Shown here: positions 17,623 to 30,591 of the stretch, piece after piece
How positions within the stretch are numbered: position 1 is the stretch's first letter
How the letters are laid out: each line of letters opens with the position of its first letter
NCBI RefSeq assembly: GCF_002631185.1
Contig: NZ_PDNU01000002.1
Location: forward strand, 62,001 to 126,000
Direction of reading: 5' to 3'
DNA: 64,000 bases
Source: Teichococcus rhizosphaerae
GTDB taxonomy: Bacteria > Pseudomonadota > Alphaproteobacteria > Acetobacterales > Acetobacteraceae
The notes under the pieces: model-generated
The model's database searches: none
What the model was told of the DNA's origin: nothing
The model's input: the letters and a program-made list of their open reading frames with translations, nothing else
Position numbers and translations under genes: made by a program

Positions 17623-20145
17623 TCAGCCCGCCCCGCCCAGGGCGCGCAGCGCGGGCAGCGCGCGCACCTCGGCCGCCGTGGCGCAGTTCAGCGCCTCGCG
17701 CGCCACCGCCTCGGCCCTGGCCATGCTGAGCGCGCGGATCTGCGCCTTCAGCGCGGCCACGTTGGGGATGGAGACGGACAGCTCATCGACGCCCAGCCCC
17801 ACCAGGATGGGTGCCGCCATGGGATCGGCGGCCATGTTGCCGCAGACGCCGACCCAGCGGCCACGCGCATGGGCGGCCTGCACCGTCATCTGGATCAGCC
17901 GCAGCACGGCCGGGTCCAGCGCGTCGGAGCGGGCGCCGAGCGTCGGGTGCAGGCGGTCCACCGCCAGGGCGTACTGCGTCAGGTCGTTGGTGCCGATGGA
18001 GAAGAAATCCGCCTCGCGGGCAAGCTGGTCCGCCATCACCGCGGCCGAGGGCACCTCGACCATGATGCCCACCTCCACCGGCGGCGTGGCCAGCGACAGG
18101 CGCTCCTTCTCGATCAGGTCGCGCGCGGCGCGGAGGTCGGCCAAACCATCCACCATCGGCAGCATGACGCGGATGTCGCCATGGCGGGCGGCGCGGAGGG
18201 CGGCGCGGATCTGCGCCCGGAACAGGGCCGGCTCGGCCAGCGAAAGGCGCAGGCCGCGCAGGCCGAGGAACGGGTTGGCCTCGGCCGGATGATTGACGAA
18301 GCGCAGCGGCTTGTCGCCGCCCGCGTCCAGCGTGCGCAGCACCACGGGCAGGCCGCCGAAGCCCTCGGCGAGGCGGCGGTAGAGGCCGAACTGCTCCTCC
18401 TCCGAGGGTGGCTCGGCGCGGTCATCGAACAGGAACTCGCTGCGCACCAGCCCGCTGCCCTCGGCGCCGGCGGCGACGGCCTCCGCCGCCTCCTCCGGCC
18501 CGCGCACATTGGCGGCGACCTCGACGCGGTGGCCATCCTGCGTGACGGCGGGGCGGAAGGCGGCGCGCCTCGCGGCCTCGGCCCGCTCCTTCCCCCGCGC
18601 GCGGGAGGCCTCGGCGCGGCGGAGCGCGGCCTCGTCAGGGTCGGGGATCAGGCGGCCGCGGTCGCCATCCAGCACCACGGGCGTGCCGTCGGCCAGCGCC
18701 AGGACACCCTGCCCCGCCGCCACCACCGCCGGAATGCCGAGGGCACGGGCCAGGATGGCGGTGTGCGCCGTGGGGCCGCCCGCCGCCGTCACCAGCCCCA
18801 CCACGCGGGCGGGGTCCAGATTGGCGGTCTCGGAAGGCGTCAGGTCCTCGGCGGCGACGATGGCGCGCTCGGGCGGCGGCGCCACCGTCTCGCCAGCGCC
18901 CACCAGATGGCGCAGCACGCGGCGCGCCACGTCCTTCAGGTCGGTGGCGCGCTCGGCCAGCAGCGGGTCGCCGAGGCCGGCCAGGGCGGCGGCACGGCCC
19001 TCGGCGGCGTCCTGCCACGCGGCGGGGGCGGAGGCGCCGCCCTCGATGGCCCGCTCCGCCGCCGCCAGAAGCTCGGGGTCCTCCAGGAACTCGGCATGGG
19101 CGGCGAAGATGCCGGCATGCTTGTCCCCCACGCGCTGCGCCATCTCGGCCGAGACGGTCTTCAGCTCGGCGCGGGAAGCCTCCAGCGCGGCCTCCAGCGC
19201 CGCCTTCTCGGCCAGCGGGTCCGCCGCCATCCTGGCGAAGCCGGCGGCCTCCGAGCGGAAGCGGTGCAGCACGCCGATGGCGACGCCGGGGCTGGCCGGC
19301 AGCCCGGCGATGGCACCCGGCTCCAGCGGCTCATCCTCCATGGGCGCGGCGGGGGCCGCATCGGCCGGCACGGCGGGCGCCACGTCGCGGTCGCCCAGCT
19401 CGTCGGCGAAAGCCGCGCGCAGCGCCTCGATGGCCTTCGCCGCGTCCGGGCCGGTGGCGCTCAGCGTCATCGCCGCCCCCGGGCCGGCGCCGAGCTGCAA
19501 CAGGGCGATCAAGCTCCGCGCATCGGCCCGCCGGTCGCCATGCGCCAGGGTGAGGCGCGCCTCGAAGCCCTTGGCGAGCTGCGCCAGCAGCTTGGCCGGG
19601 CGGGCATGCATCCCGGCGGCGGCGGGGGCGCGCACCTCCGCGCTCAGCATCCCGCCCGTGGTGTCTGGCGTGGCGTCTGGCGCGGCGTCCGGCTCGGGCG
19701 GCGCGGCGGCGGGTAGCGGCGCGCCGGGGTCGAGCGCGGCCAGGATCTCCCCCTTGTCGGCGGTGCGGGCCAGGCGCGCGGCCAGCGCCTCCTCCCCCAG
19801 CACGTCGGTCAGGCGGCGCAGCACGGCGATGTGCTCGTCGCCCTGCGCGGCGATGGCGACCACGAGATGCGCCACGTCATCGCCGTTCCAGCGCACGCCG
19901 TCCGGCACCTGGAGCACGGCGATGCCGGTGCGCGCGATCAGCCCCCGGTCGGCGCGCTGGCCATGCGGGATCGCGATGCCGTTGCCGAGGAAGGTGTCCG
20001 CCTCGCCCTCGCGTCGCAGCATGCTGTCGGCATAGGCGGCGTCGATGGCGCCGGATTCGGCCAGGAGCTGCGCGGCCTGCCGGATCGCCGCCTCCTTGCT
20101 GGAGGGCCGGGCGGCGAGGCGGATGCGGTCTGCGGTGAGGATCAC
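17623..20145 (-). CDS. fruB: PTS multiphosphoryl transfer protein EIIA-HPr-EI (fructose)
   Basis: This 840-residue soluble phosphorelay carries phosphate from PEP to FruA. Three domains are seen in order: EIIA (residues ~1-140) with active His 61 in IAIPHGQ; HPr (~166-255) with His 180 in GMHARPAKLL; and enzyme I (~275-840) with His 461 in GGPTAHTAILARALGIP. The enzyme I part also has the PEP-binding CGNMAADP segment near its end. Acidic Ala/Pro linkers separate the domains. The start is a GTG at 20145, since upstream sequence lacks family similarity. Having all three general functions in one protein makes the operon self-contained. No fructose-responsive regulator is encoded next to it. Confidence 0.94.
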   Translation of the reverse strand: MILTADRIRLAARPSSKEAAIRQAAQLLAESGAIDAAYADSMLRREGEADTFLGNGIAIPHGQRADRGLIARTGIAVLQVPDGVRWNGDDVAHLVVAIAAQGDEHIAVLRRLTDVLGEEALAARLARTADKGEILAALDPGAPLPAAAPPEPDAAPDATPDTTGGMLSAEVRAPAAAGMHARPAKLLAQLAKGFEARLTLAHGDRRADARSLIALLQLGAGPGAAMTLSATGPDAAKAIEALRAAFADELGDRDVAPAVPADAAPAAPMEDEPLEPGAIAGLPASPGVAIGVLHRFRSEAAGFARMAADPLAEKAALEAALEASRAELKTVSAEMAQRVGDKHAGIFAAHAEFLEDPELLAAAERAIEGGASAPAAWQDAAEGRAAALAGLGDPLLAERATDLKDVARRVLRHLVGAGETVAPPPERAIVAAEDLTPSETANLDPARVVGLVTAAGGPTAHTAILARALGIPAVVAAGQGVLALADGTPVVLDGDRGRLIPDPDEAALRRAEASRARGKERAEAARRAAFRPAVTQDGHRVEVAANVRGPEEAAEAVAAGAEGSGLVRSEFLFDDRAEPPSEEEQFGLYRRLAEGFGGLPVVLRTLDAGGDKPLRFVNHPAEANPFLGLRGLRLSLAEPALFRAQIRAALRAARHGDIRVMLPMVDGLADLRAARDLIEKERLSLATPPVEVGIMVEVPSAAVMADQLAREADFFSIGTNDLTQYALAVDRLHPTLGARSDALDPAVLRLIQMTVQAAHARGRWVGVCGNMAADPMAAPILVGLGVDELSVSIPNVAALKAQIRALSMARAEAVAREALNCATAAEVRALPALRALGGAG

Positions 20146-20263
20146 GGGCCTGCGGGTCCCTCTCGTCCGGCGGTCGAAATGCGTCGGCCCGCGCGAGGCG
20201 GGCCGGGCAGAGATTGCGATGCATCCCCGGAAGCGCAATCCGGGGCGCTTCCGGCCGGGCACG

Positions 20264-20803
20264 CTAGAACGGGATGTCGTCGTCCAGGTCGCTGCCGCCG
20301 CCCTTGGGCGCGTCCCAGCCGCCGCGCTGCGGGCGGGCGCCGCCGCCATTGCCGCCACCGCCAGCACCGCCGCCGGCGCCACGGCCACCGCCATAGCCAC
20401 CCCCGCCGCGCTCGGCCCCGCCCTCGAAGCCGCCACCGCCGGCACCCTCGCCGCCACGGCCGTCGAGCAGGGTCAGCTCGCCGCCGAAGTTGCGGATCAC
20501 GACCTCGGTGGAATAGCGGTCCTGGCCAGCCTGGTCCTGCCACTTCCGGGTTTCCAGCTTGCCCTCGATATAGACCTTGCTGCCCTTGCGCAGGTACTTC
20601 TCGGCGATCTCGCCCACCTTCTCGTTGAAGATGGCGACCGAGTGCCACTCGGTCCGTTCCTGCCGGTTGCCCTCGCGGTCCTTGTAGCTGTCCGTCGTGG
20701 CCAGGCGCAGGTTCACCACCCGGCCGCCATTCTGGAAGTTCCGCACCTCCGGGTCCCTGCCCAGGTTGCCGATCAGGATCACCTTGTTGACGCTGCCGGC
20801 CAT
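20264..20803 (-). CDS. ssb: Single-stranded DNA-binding protein
   Basis: SSB coats single-stranded DNA in replication and repair. The 179-residue protein has the OB-fold at residues ~5-110 ([40 protein letters not shown]). A long glycine-rich flexible region follows, then the acidic tip DLDDDIPF that recruits partner proteins. I chose the ATG at 20803 (MAGSVNKV). It is divergent from uvrA with about 300 bases between the two starts, which contain a LexA-type box, an arrangement found in many bacteria. The fruB start lies about 120 bases downstream of its stop, with a GC hairpin (20186-20204) between. Confidence 0.96.
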   Translation of the reverse strand: MAGSVNKVILIGNLGRDPEVRNFQNGGRVVNLRLATTDSYKDREGNRQERTEWHSVAIFNEKVGEIAEKYLRKGSKVYIEGKLETRKWQDQAGQDRYSTEVVIRNFGGELTLLDGRGGEGAGGGGFEGGAERGGGGYGGGRGAGGGAGGGGNGGGARPQRGGWDAPKGGGSDLDDDIPF

Positions 20804-21038
20804 GCCGCGCGGTCCTTTGCCCGTTCTCGCCCGCCAGGGCCGGCGCACCCGCCCGCAACGGAGGGCGGGGCGGTCCGGCCATGGCGGCGCTGTTTCACTT
20901 CGCTGTGCGCACCATGGCGCAGCGGCGCGCAACCTAGCCATGCGGCACGGCCTCGGCCAGCCCCGATGCCAAGACCTTGTTCTGGTCACGCACGCGCCCA
21001 CTTTTCGCGGGCGGCGGATACTGGCACAAAGCCACCCG

Positions 21039-21053
21039 GAACACAATGCGAAC
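21039..21053. promoter_or_regulatory. LexA/SOS box of alphaproteobacterial type (GAAC-N7-GAAC)
   Basis: The sequence GAAC-ACAATGC-GAAC followed by G fits exactly the direct-repeat SOS box known in Alphaproteobacteria (GAACN7GAAC, equal to GTTCN7GTTC on the other strand). It lies 52 bases before the uvrA start and about 235 bases before the ssb start. LexA repression of uvrA, and possibly ssb, is inferred. Confidence 0.75.
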
Positions 21054-21104
21054 GCCCGCCCCCTCCCCCCGCCTCCACGACCGCCCCAGGAGCCGCCGTT
21101 GAAG

Positions 21105-23990
<2,886 letters not shown>

Positions 23991-23993
23991 AAC

Positions 23994-24026
23994 AGCCCCG
24001 TGGGAATTCCTTCCCCCGGGGCTTTT
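23994..24026 (+). terminator. Intrinsic terminator after uvrA
   Basis: AGCCCCG at 23994-24000 pairs with CGGGGCT at 24017-24023, and the inner arms GGGAA and TTCCC extend the stem. TTTTCTT follows. It begins three bases after the uvrA stop. The opposite strand has only GTTTC after the stem, so it works mainly for uvrA, perhaps also weakly for the convergent tonB. Confidence 0.85.
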
Positions 24027-24057
24027 CTTATCCCAGCAGGCTCTTTCGAGCCCGCCC

Positions 24058-25086
24058 TCAGCGCAGGTTGAAGCGCACCGGCACGGTCAGGATCACCGGA
24101 TCGCCCGCCATCTCGTCCGGCGGGGCCGGCAGGGGTGAGGCGCGCTGGATCATGGCGACGATCTCCTCGTCCAGATCCGCGTGGCCGCTGCTGCGCACCA
24201 GGCGCCAGCCCGTCACCGTGCCATCGCGCCGCATGCTGAAGGTCAGCACGCCCGTTCCCTCCTGCCGGCGCAGCCGCGCGACGTTCGGGTAGCGCTTGGC
24301 GCGCTCCAGCGCCGCCGACAGGCGCCCCAGATAGGAGGGCGGCGGGCCGGCGGAGCGTGCGGGCGCCACCTGCGCGCCCGGCGGCGGCGGCGCGGCCGTC
24401 TGCGGCCCGGGCGGCGCGGTGCTGGGCATGGGCGCCGCGGGGGCGGCAGCGGGGCGTGGCGGCGCCGGGCGCGGCTCGGGCCGGGGCGGCGCCGGTTTGG
24501 GCGGTGCTGGCCGGGGCGGTGCGGGGCGCGGCGGCGGCGGGCGGGGCGGCGGGGGCTCGGGCGGCGGGGGGGGCGGTGGCGGCGGCGGCTCCTCCACCTC
24601 CAGCACGGGCGCCGTTTCAGGCTCCGGCGCCGCTTCCGGCTCCGGCGGCGGCGCTTCCGTCACCGGCTCGGGCTCCACCGCCTGCAAGGGCGGCGGCTCG
24701 GCGGGCGCCACGGGGGGCGGCTCGAGCGGCTGCACGGTGGGCGGCGGCTCGGTCGTCACCGGCTCGGCGGACACCATGGCGTTGGGCGGCGGCGGCTCGC
24801 TGGTGGCGCTCATCGCCTGCGGGGCCACGGCCTGCACGGGCTCGGCCACCTCGGCCGCCTCGCTCGCCTCGCTGGCGGGAGCGGTGGGAAGGCTCGCCAG
24901 TTCCAGCGGCACCAGCTCGGGCGCCGGCTCGGGTGCCGGCACGCCATAGAGAAGGAACACCGCGGCGCCGCCATGCAGCAGCGCCGAGACGCCCCAGCCA
25001 AGCGCCCGGCTGCCGCGCAGCCCGATCCCCGGGCCGCCCAGGCCATTGCCCCCCAGGCCATTGCCCCCGAGAGTCTGCGTTGTCAT
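24058..25086 (-). CDS. tonB: Energy transducer TonB
   Basis: TonB passes proton-motive energy from ExbB-ExbD to outer-membrane receptors. The 342-residue protein has a single N-terminal membrane anchor (LGWGVSALLHGGAAVFLLY, residues ~30-48). A very long Pro/Glu/Ala-rich periplasmic spacer follows (~55-250), acidic at first and then Pro/Arg-rich. The C-terminal TonB domain (~255-342) has YPNVARLRRQEGTGVLTFSM and SSGHADLDEEIVAMIQRASP. It is the last gene of an operon with exbB and exbD, 13 bases after exbD. A Fur-like box upstream of the first gene suggests iron control. Confidence 0.93.
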   Translation of the reverse strand: MTTQTLGGNGLGGNGLGGPGIGLRGSRALGWGVSALLHGGAAVFLLYGVPAPEPAPELVPLELASLPTAPASEASEAAEVAEPVQAVAPQAMSATSEPPPPNAMVSAEPVTTEPPPTVQPLEPPPVAPAEPPPLQAVEPEPVTEAPPPEPEAAPEPETAPVLEVEEPPPPPPPPPPEPPPPRPPPPRPAPPRPAPPKPAPPRPEPRPAPPRPAAAPAAPMPSTAPPGPQTAAPPPPGAQVAPARSAGPPPSYLGRLSAALERAKRYPNVARLRRQEGTGVLTFSMRRDGTVTGWRLVRSSGHADLDEEIVAMIQRASPLPAPPDEMAGDPVILTVPVRFNLR

Positions 25087-25099
25087 GCCAGGAGCCTGT

Positions 25100-25552
<453 letters not shown>

Positions 25553-25557
25553 GCCGC

Positions 25558-26301
<744 letters not shown>

Positions 26302-26311
26302 CGCGACCTCC

Positions 26312-26788
26312 TCACTTGTCGAAGGAAACGCCGTCGACGCGCGACGACAGCGCGAGACGGGGGAGGCAGGCGGCGGCGGTCTCGGCCGCGCCGCAGGCCA
26401 GCAGGTCGTTCAGCAGGAAGGCGCCGATGCCGTCGCAGGGCTGGGTGCTCAGGTCGAACACCCGTGCGAGGGTCTTCTCGCGCGGCAGCGGCCCGACATC
26501 GAGCGAAAGGCGCTGGGCGATCACCCCGTCCTTGCCGAAGATCAGGAGGTCGAGGCGCAGCGGGTCGACCGGCTCGGCGCCGGGGTTGCGCAGCACCAGC
26601 CACACCCGGCAGCCATTGGCATTGCCGTTCTGGCGCGGCTCGAGCCGGTTCAGCTCCAGCCCGATGCGCTCCGCCACGGATGAGGCCCCCTGTGCCGCCG
26701 CGGGCGAGGCGGCCAGCGGGAACAGCGGCGCCGCCAGCAGCGCGGCCGTGACGAACCCCAGGGCGCCCAGCATTCGGCGGATCGGCAT
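26312..26788 (-). CDS. Exported protein of unknown function, first gene of the tonB operon
   Basis: This 158-residue protein has an N-terminal export signal: MPIRRMLGALGFVTAALLAAP, ending around SPAAAQG. The RR followed by a hydrophobic stretch could also be read by the Tat system. The mature part has no motif I recognise. It contains four Cys (in GCRVW, QPCDG, ACGAAE and ACLPR) that could form two periplasmic disulfides. It ends ten bases before exbB and starts about 60 bases downstream of a Fur-like box. A role in TonB-dependent uptake is inferred from position only. I chose the ATG at 26788, because the open frame continues upstream without a signal sequence. Confidence 0.7.
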   Translation of the reverse strand: MPIRRMLGALGFVTAALLAAPLFPLAASPAAAQGASSVAERIGLELNRLEPRQNGNANGCRVWLVLRNPGAEPVDPLRLDLLIFGKDGVIAQRLSLDVGPLPREKTLARVFDLSTQPCDGIGAFLLNDLLACGAAETAAACLPRLALSSRVDGVSFDK

Positions 26789-26848
26789 GGCGGCAACATC
26801 CCCTTCGCAACTGCGTTGGCTTATGCCGCCAATGAGAGTCTGTTGCAA

Positions 26849-26863
26849 TGCGAATGACTCGCA
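26849..26863. promoter_or_regulatory. Fur-like operator (7-1-7 inverted repeat) before the tonB operon
   Basis: TGCGAAT-G-ACTCGCA has the 7-1-7 shape of Fur boxes, with outer arms TGCGA and TCGCA exact. It lies in an AT-richer patch 60 bases upstream of the first gene of the exbB-exbD-tonB operon. Iron-responsive repression is inferred; the exact regulator (Fur, or an Irr-like protein) is not decided by the sequence. Confidence 0.55.
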
Positions 26864-26975
26864 ATATTGCAGAAACAGGCGGTGCCCTGTGCCATGTGGC
26901 ATCGCGCAAGCGGGAAGCCGCGCGAACGCAAGGGCGCCCACGCTGGAGATGCCGGAACTAAGGATATGGGGGGGA

Positions 26976-27050
<75 letters not shown>

Positions 27051-27199
27051 GCGCGGCCGCTCTCTAGCGCCCCTCGCGTGCCAGGGCAACCACCTTCCTG
27101 CGTACGCGGTGCCGGAAATGTGGGTGGCGGAGAGGATGGCCGGAGCGGCCGCAAACGAAAGCCGGGAGGCGGTCCCGCCGCGCCCCGGCCTTCATCCGT

Positions 27200-27442
27200 T
27201 CAGTGGACGAGAACCGGCAGCATCTCGTGCTGCAGGATCGCCGCGGTGGCGAGACTCGCATCGGGCGCGGCGCCGATCTGGGTGCCGTCGGCGGCGTGGA
27301 TGGCCACGGCCGGATTGCCATCCACCAGGACGGGGCGGATGTAGGCGATCTGCTCCGCGCCGAAGCGCGCCCAGTCGGCGGGGGCCAGCTGACGCAGCGC
27401 GTCGGCGGCGGCGAAGGGGCGTGTCGGGCCTTCCTTGTTCAT
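27200..27442 (-). CDS. DUF1150 family small protein
   Basis: This 80-residue protein has segments typical of DUF1150: WARFGAEQIAYIRPVLVDG (residues ~24-42), VAIHAADGTQIG and a C-terminal ATAAILQHEMLPVLVH. The family is restricted largely to Alphaproteobacteria and is nearly always next to a small heat-shock gene, as here (hsp20 lies about 195 bases upstream on the same strand). Its function is not known; a part in proteostasis is inferred from context. I chose the ATG at 27442 with AGGAATCTCC-type sequence upstream. Confidence 0.85.
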   Translation of the reverse strand: MNKEGPTRPFAAADALRQLAPADWARFGAEQIAYIRPVLVDGNPAVAIHAADGTQIGAAPDASLATAAILQHEMLPVLVH

Positions 27443-27638
27443 CGCAGGAATCTCCTTTTGCCGTTCCCGAGATGGGACACGGCGCGCGGCCGGCTTCGCC
27501 GCACCGCTGTGATGACCCCCGGCCCTTCCCGTTCCGGCCGTTCCTGGCCTGGCATGCGGCGGTGCTGCCCGAGGCAGCCCGCCCGATCGCGCCCGGCCAG
27601 GGCGGGATGAGGGAAGAATGGCCGGTGGACGTGAAAGT

Positions 27639-28115
27639 TTAAGCGATGGAGGCCGAACCATCGTCGATGGCGTTGCCATTGACGAGAGGACGTCCGCCCT
27701 GGGCGCCACGCGTGCCGATGTTGATGGACTTCACCCGCACTTCCGGCTGCGGCCGCTTCAGGTCGATGTGCAGCAGGCCGTTGTCGAGCCAGGCGCCCTC
27801 CACCTCAATGCCCTCGGCCAGCACGAAGGCGCGCTGGAACTGGCGGGCGGCGATGCCGCGGTGCAGGAAGACGCGCCCATCGACCTCCTCGCGCTGCTTG
27901 CCGCGGACCACGAGCTGGTTGTCCTCCTGGGTGATCTGGAGGTCGTCCATGCTGAAGCCGGCGACGGCGAGGGTGATGCGCAGCCGGTTGTCGCCGGTCT
28001 GCTCGATGTTGTAGGGCGGGTAGCCATCGGCGTTCTTCGCCACCCGGTCGAGCATCTGCTCCAGATGATCGAAGCCCAGGAACAGCGGCGAGCCGAAAAG
28101 CGACGAGCGGGACAT
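27639..28115 (-). CDS. Hsp20 family small heat-shock protein
   Basis: This 158-residue holdase chaperone of the IbpA type binds unfolding proteins. The alpha-crystallin domain covers residues ~35-125: YPPYNIEQTGDNRLRITLAVAGF, then QLVVRGKQ, VFLHRGIAARQFQRAFVLAEGIEV and the closing GLLHIDLKRP. The N-terminal FLGFDHLEQMLDRV is the IbpA/IbpB signature. I chose the ATG at 28115 with GAGGGG about 12 bases upstream; the open frame before it is not family-like. A possible heat-shock promoter lies about 65-95 bases upstream. The DUF1150 gene follows. Confidence 0.93.
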   Translation of the reverse strand: MSRSSLFGSPLFLGFDHLEQMLDRVAKNADGYPPYNIEQTGDNRLRITLAVAGFSMDDLQITQEDNQLVVRGKQREEVDGRVFLHRGIAARQFQRAFVLAEGIEVEGAWLDNGLLHIDLKRPQPEVRVKSINIGTRGAQGGRPLVNGNAIDDGSASIA

Positions 28116-28180
28116 GATCCGTAACCCCTCATGGTGAGCGAGCCGCCGGCAGGGCCCGAAGCACCCAGCCGGCAAGCCGA

Positions 28181-28210
28181 TATTTTGTGCAGCGTGGCGG
28201 TGGATGCAAG
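28181..28210 (-). promoter_or_regulatory. Candidate RpoH (sigma-32) promoter for hsp20
   Basis: On the minus strand CTTGCA is followed after 15 bases by CACAAAATA, resembling the CTTG / CCATNT elements of alphaproteobacterial heat-shock promoters, though the -10 part is imperfect. The roughly 65-base leader after it is GC-rich, with GCCGGC inverted arms, and ends with GAGGGG as ribosome site. A thermosensor fold is possible but was not shown. Confidence 0.3.
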
Positions 28211-28289
28211 ACCCGCCGCATGTGCCCGGCGCGGCCCTGGCGGGTCAGCGATTGAAGCCGCGCGGGCGCAGGGCTAAAGCAGGCGCCTC

Positions 28290-28835
28290 ATGTCCGACAC
28301 CGACCTGCTGCCCATCCTCCTGGTGCCCGATGCGCGACTGCGCGCCAAGGCCCGCCCCGTCGGCCCCGGCGACGCGGAGGCGGTGCGCGCGCTGGCGCCC
28401 CGCATGCTGGCCACCATGTACAAGGCGCCCGGCATCGGCCTCGCCGCGCCCCAGATCGGCGAGCTGCTGCGCCTCGTCGTCATCGACCTGCAGCCCGACG
28501 ACCGGCCCGAGCCCTATGTGATGGTCAACCCCGAGATCGTGGCCGAGAGCGACCAGCTCGCGGCGCGCGAGGAGGGCTGCCTTTCCCTTCCCAACCAGTA
28601 TGCCGAGGTGACCCGCCCGGCGGAGGTGAAGGTGCGCTGGCAGGCGCTGGACGGCAGCCGGCAGGAAATGACCGCCGGCGGGCTGCTGGCCACCTGCGTC
28701 CAGCACGAGATCGACCACCTGAACGGCGTGCTGTTCGTCGACCACATCTCCGCGCTGAAGCGCAACATGCTGCTGCGCAAGCTGGCCAAGGAGCTCAAGG
28801 CCCGCCAGCGGGACGGCGCTCCGGACGGCGCATGA
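28290..28835 (+). CDS. def: Peptide deformylase (housekeeping copy)
   Basis: Def removes the formyl group from the first Met of new proteins. The 181 residues show all three family motifs: [10 protein letters not shown] near 49, EGCLSLP near 94 with the metal-ligand Cys, and QHEIDHLNG near 136 with two metal-ligand His and the catalytic Glu. It is the first gene of def-fmt-truA, and its stop overlaps the fmt start by four bases. It lies divergent from hsp20. A second, more divergent deformylase is at 34597-35181. Confidence 0.97.
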   Translation: MSDTDLLPILLVPDARLRAKARPVGPGDAEAVRALAPRMLATMYKAPGIGLAAPQIGELLRLVVIDLQPDDRPEPYVMVNPEIVAESDQLAAREEGCLSLPNQYAEVTRPAEVKVRWQALDGSRQEMTAGGLLATCVQHEIDHLNGVLFVDHISALKRNMLLRKLAKELKARQRDGAPDGA

Positions 28836-29758
28836 GCGGCAAGCTCCGCCTGGCCTTCATGGGCAGCCCGGATTTCTCGGTGCCGGCGCTGCGCGCGCTG
28901 CACGCGGCGGGGCATGAGGTGGCGGCGGTCTACACCCAGCCGCCGCGCCCTTCCGGCCGGGGCCAGCGCGAGACCCCCTGCCCCGTGCACCGCGCCGCGC
29001 TGGACCTGGGGCTGCCGGTGCGCCACCCGGCCCGCGTGAGGCGCGACACGGCGGAGCACGCGGCCTTCCGCGCGCTCGACCTCGATGTGGCGGTGGTGGC
29101 CGCCTACGGGCTGATCCTGCCGCCCGCCATGCTGGAGGCGCCGCGCCGCGGCTGCCTCAACATCCATGCCTCGCTGCTGCCGCGCTGGCGCGGCGCGGGG
29201 CCGATCCAGGCCGCCATCCTGGCGGGCGATGCCGAGACGGGCATCACCATCATGCGCATGGAGGAAGGGCTGGACACCGGCCCGATGCTGCTCAAGGACC
29301 GGGTGCCGATCGGCCCGCGCGACGGCACGCCCGCCCTGCACGACGCGCTGGCCGCGATGGGGGCCGGGCTGATCCTGCGCGCCCTGGAGGAAGACCCGGA
29401 GGCCGTGCCGCAGCCCGAGGAGGGCGTCACCTACGCGCCCAAGCTCACCAAGGCCGATGGCCGGCTGGACTGGGCCGAGGACGCCGCCGCGCTGGACCGC
29501 CGCGTGCGCGCGCTGAACCCCTGGCCCGGCACCTTCTTCCAGCATGGCGGCGAGGCCATCCGCGTGCTGGCGGCCGAGCCGGCGGAAGGCGCGCCGGAGG
29601 CCGCCCCGGGCACGGTGCTGGATGGCGCGCCGCGCATCGCCTGTGGCGGCGGCACGGCGCTGCGGCTGACCACCCTGCAACGCCCCGGGCGCGGCCCCTT
29701 GCCCGCGGCCGACTTCCTGCGCGGCTTTCCGCTGCCTTCGGGCATGGTGCTGGGCTGA
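28832..29758 (+). CDS. fmt: Methionyl-tRNA formyltransferase
   Basis: Fmt formylates initiator Met-tRNA with 10-formyl-THF. The 308 residues begin [18 protein letters not shown]. The catalytic Asn-His and neighbours are in [18 protein letters not shown], and the family signature continues [22 protein letters not shown]. The C-terminal tRNA-binding domain is seen from about residue 205 ([24 protein letters not shown]). It starts inside the def stop (ATGA), giving tight coupling between formylation and deformylation genes. Confidence 0.97.
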   Translation: MSGKLRLAFMGSPDFSVPALRALHAAGHEVAAVYTQPPRPSGRGQRETPCPVHRAALDLGLPVRHPARVRRDTAEHAAFRALDLDVAVVAAYGLILPPAMLEAPRRGCLNIHASLLPRWRGAGPIQAAILAGDAETGITIMRMEEGLDTGPMLLKDRVPIGPRDGTPALHDALAAMGAGLILRALEEDPEAVPQPEEGVTYAPKLTKADGRLDWAEDAAALDRRVRALNPWPGTFFQHGGEAIRVLAAEPAEGAPEAAPGTVLDGAPRIACGGGTALRLTTLQRPGRGPLPAADFLRGFPLPSGMVLG

Positions 29759-29759
29759 T

Positions 29760-30521
29760 ATGCCGCGCTACGCCCTGCTGGTGGAATATGACGGCGCGCC
29801 CTTCGTCGGCTGGCAGCGCCAGGCGGGAAGCCTTTCGGTGCAGCAGGTGCTGGAGGACGCGGCGGCGCCGCTGAATGGCGGCCAGCCCGCCGCCACCCAG
29901 GCTTCCGGCCGCACCGATGCCGGCGTCCATGCCGAGGGCCAGGTGGTGCAGATCGAGCTGTCGGCCGAGCTGGAGCCGCTGCGCCTGCGCGAGGCGCTGA
30001 ACTTCCACACCCGCCCCCACCCCGTTTCCGTGCTGGCGGCGGCGCGGGCGCCGGAAGGATGGTCGGCCCGCTTCTCCTGCACCGGGCGGGGCTACCGCTA
30101 CCGCATCCTCAACCGGCGGGCGCGGCCGGCGCTGGAGGCCGGGCGGGTCTGGCATGTGCAGCAGCCGCTCGATGCCGCCGCCATGCACGCGGCGGCGCAG
30201 TCCCTGCTCGGCAGGCATGATTTCTCGGCCTTCCGCGCCGCCGCCTGCCAGGCCAAGAGCGCGCTGCGCACGCTGGACCGGCTGGATGTCGCCCGGTTGG
30301 GCGACGAGGTGGTGGTCCACACCGAGGCGCGCAGCTTCCTGCACCACCAGGTGCGCAACATGGTGGGCACGCTCTTGCAGGTGGGGCTGGGGCGCCGCCC
30401 CGCCTCCTGGCCGCGCCGGCTGCTGGATGGCCGGGACCGCACCCTTGCCGGGCAGAACGCGCCGCCCGAGGGGCTGACCTTCCTGTTCGCGCGCTACGAC
30501 ACGCCGCCCGACTGGTGCTGA
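29760..30521 (+). CDS. truA: tRNA pseudouridine(38-40) synthase
   Basis: TruA makes pseudouridine at tRNA positions 38-40 in the anticodon arm. The 253 residues begin YALLVEYDGAPFVGWQRQ, and the catalytic Asp 53 is in SGRTDAGVHA. The later segments FSARFS-like GWSARFSCTGRGYRYRI, DFSAFRAA and SFLHHQVRNMVGTLLQVG are family hallmarks. It begins one base after the fmt stop and closes the operon def-fmt-truA. Confidence 0.97.
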   Translation: MPRYALLVEYDGAPFVGWQRQAGSLSVQQVLEDAAAPLNGGQPAATQASGRTDAGVHAEGQVVQIELSAELEPLRLREALNFHTRPHPVSVLAAARAPEGWSARFSCTGRGYRYRILNRRARPALEAGRVWHVQQPLDAAAMHAAAQSLLGRHDFSAFRAAACQAKSALRTLDRLDVARLGDEVVVHTEARSFLHHQVRNMVGTLLQVGLGRRPASWPRRLLDGRDRTLAGQNAPPEGLTFLFARYDTPPDWC

Positions 30522-30591
30522 GCCACGCGGGTGCTGCGCGACGGCGCGGGAGGGGCTTGCGGCGGAAGGCCGCGCCCCGCACCCTGGCGCC

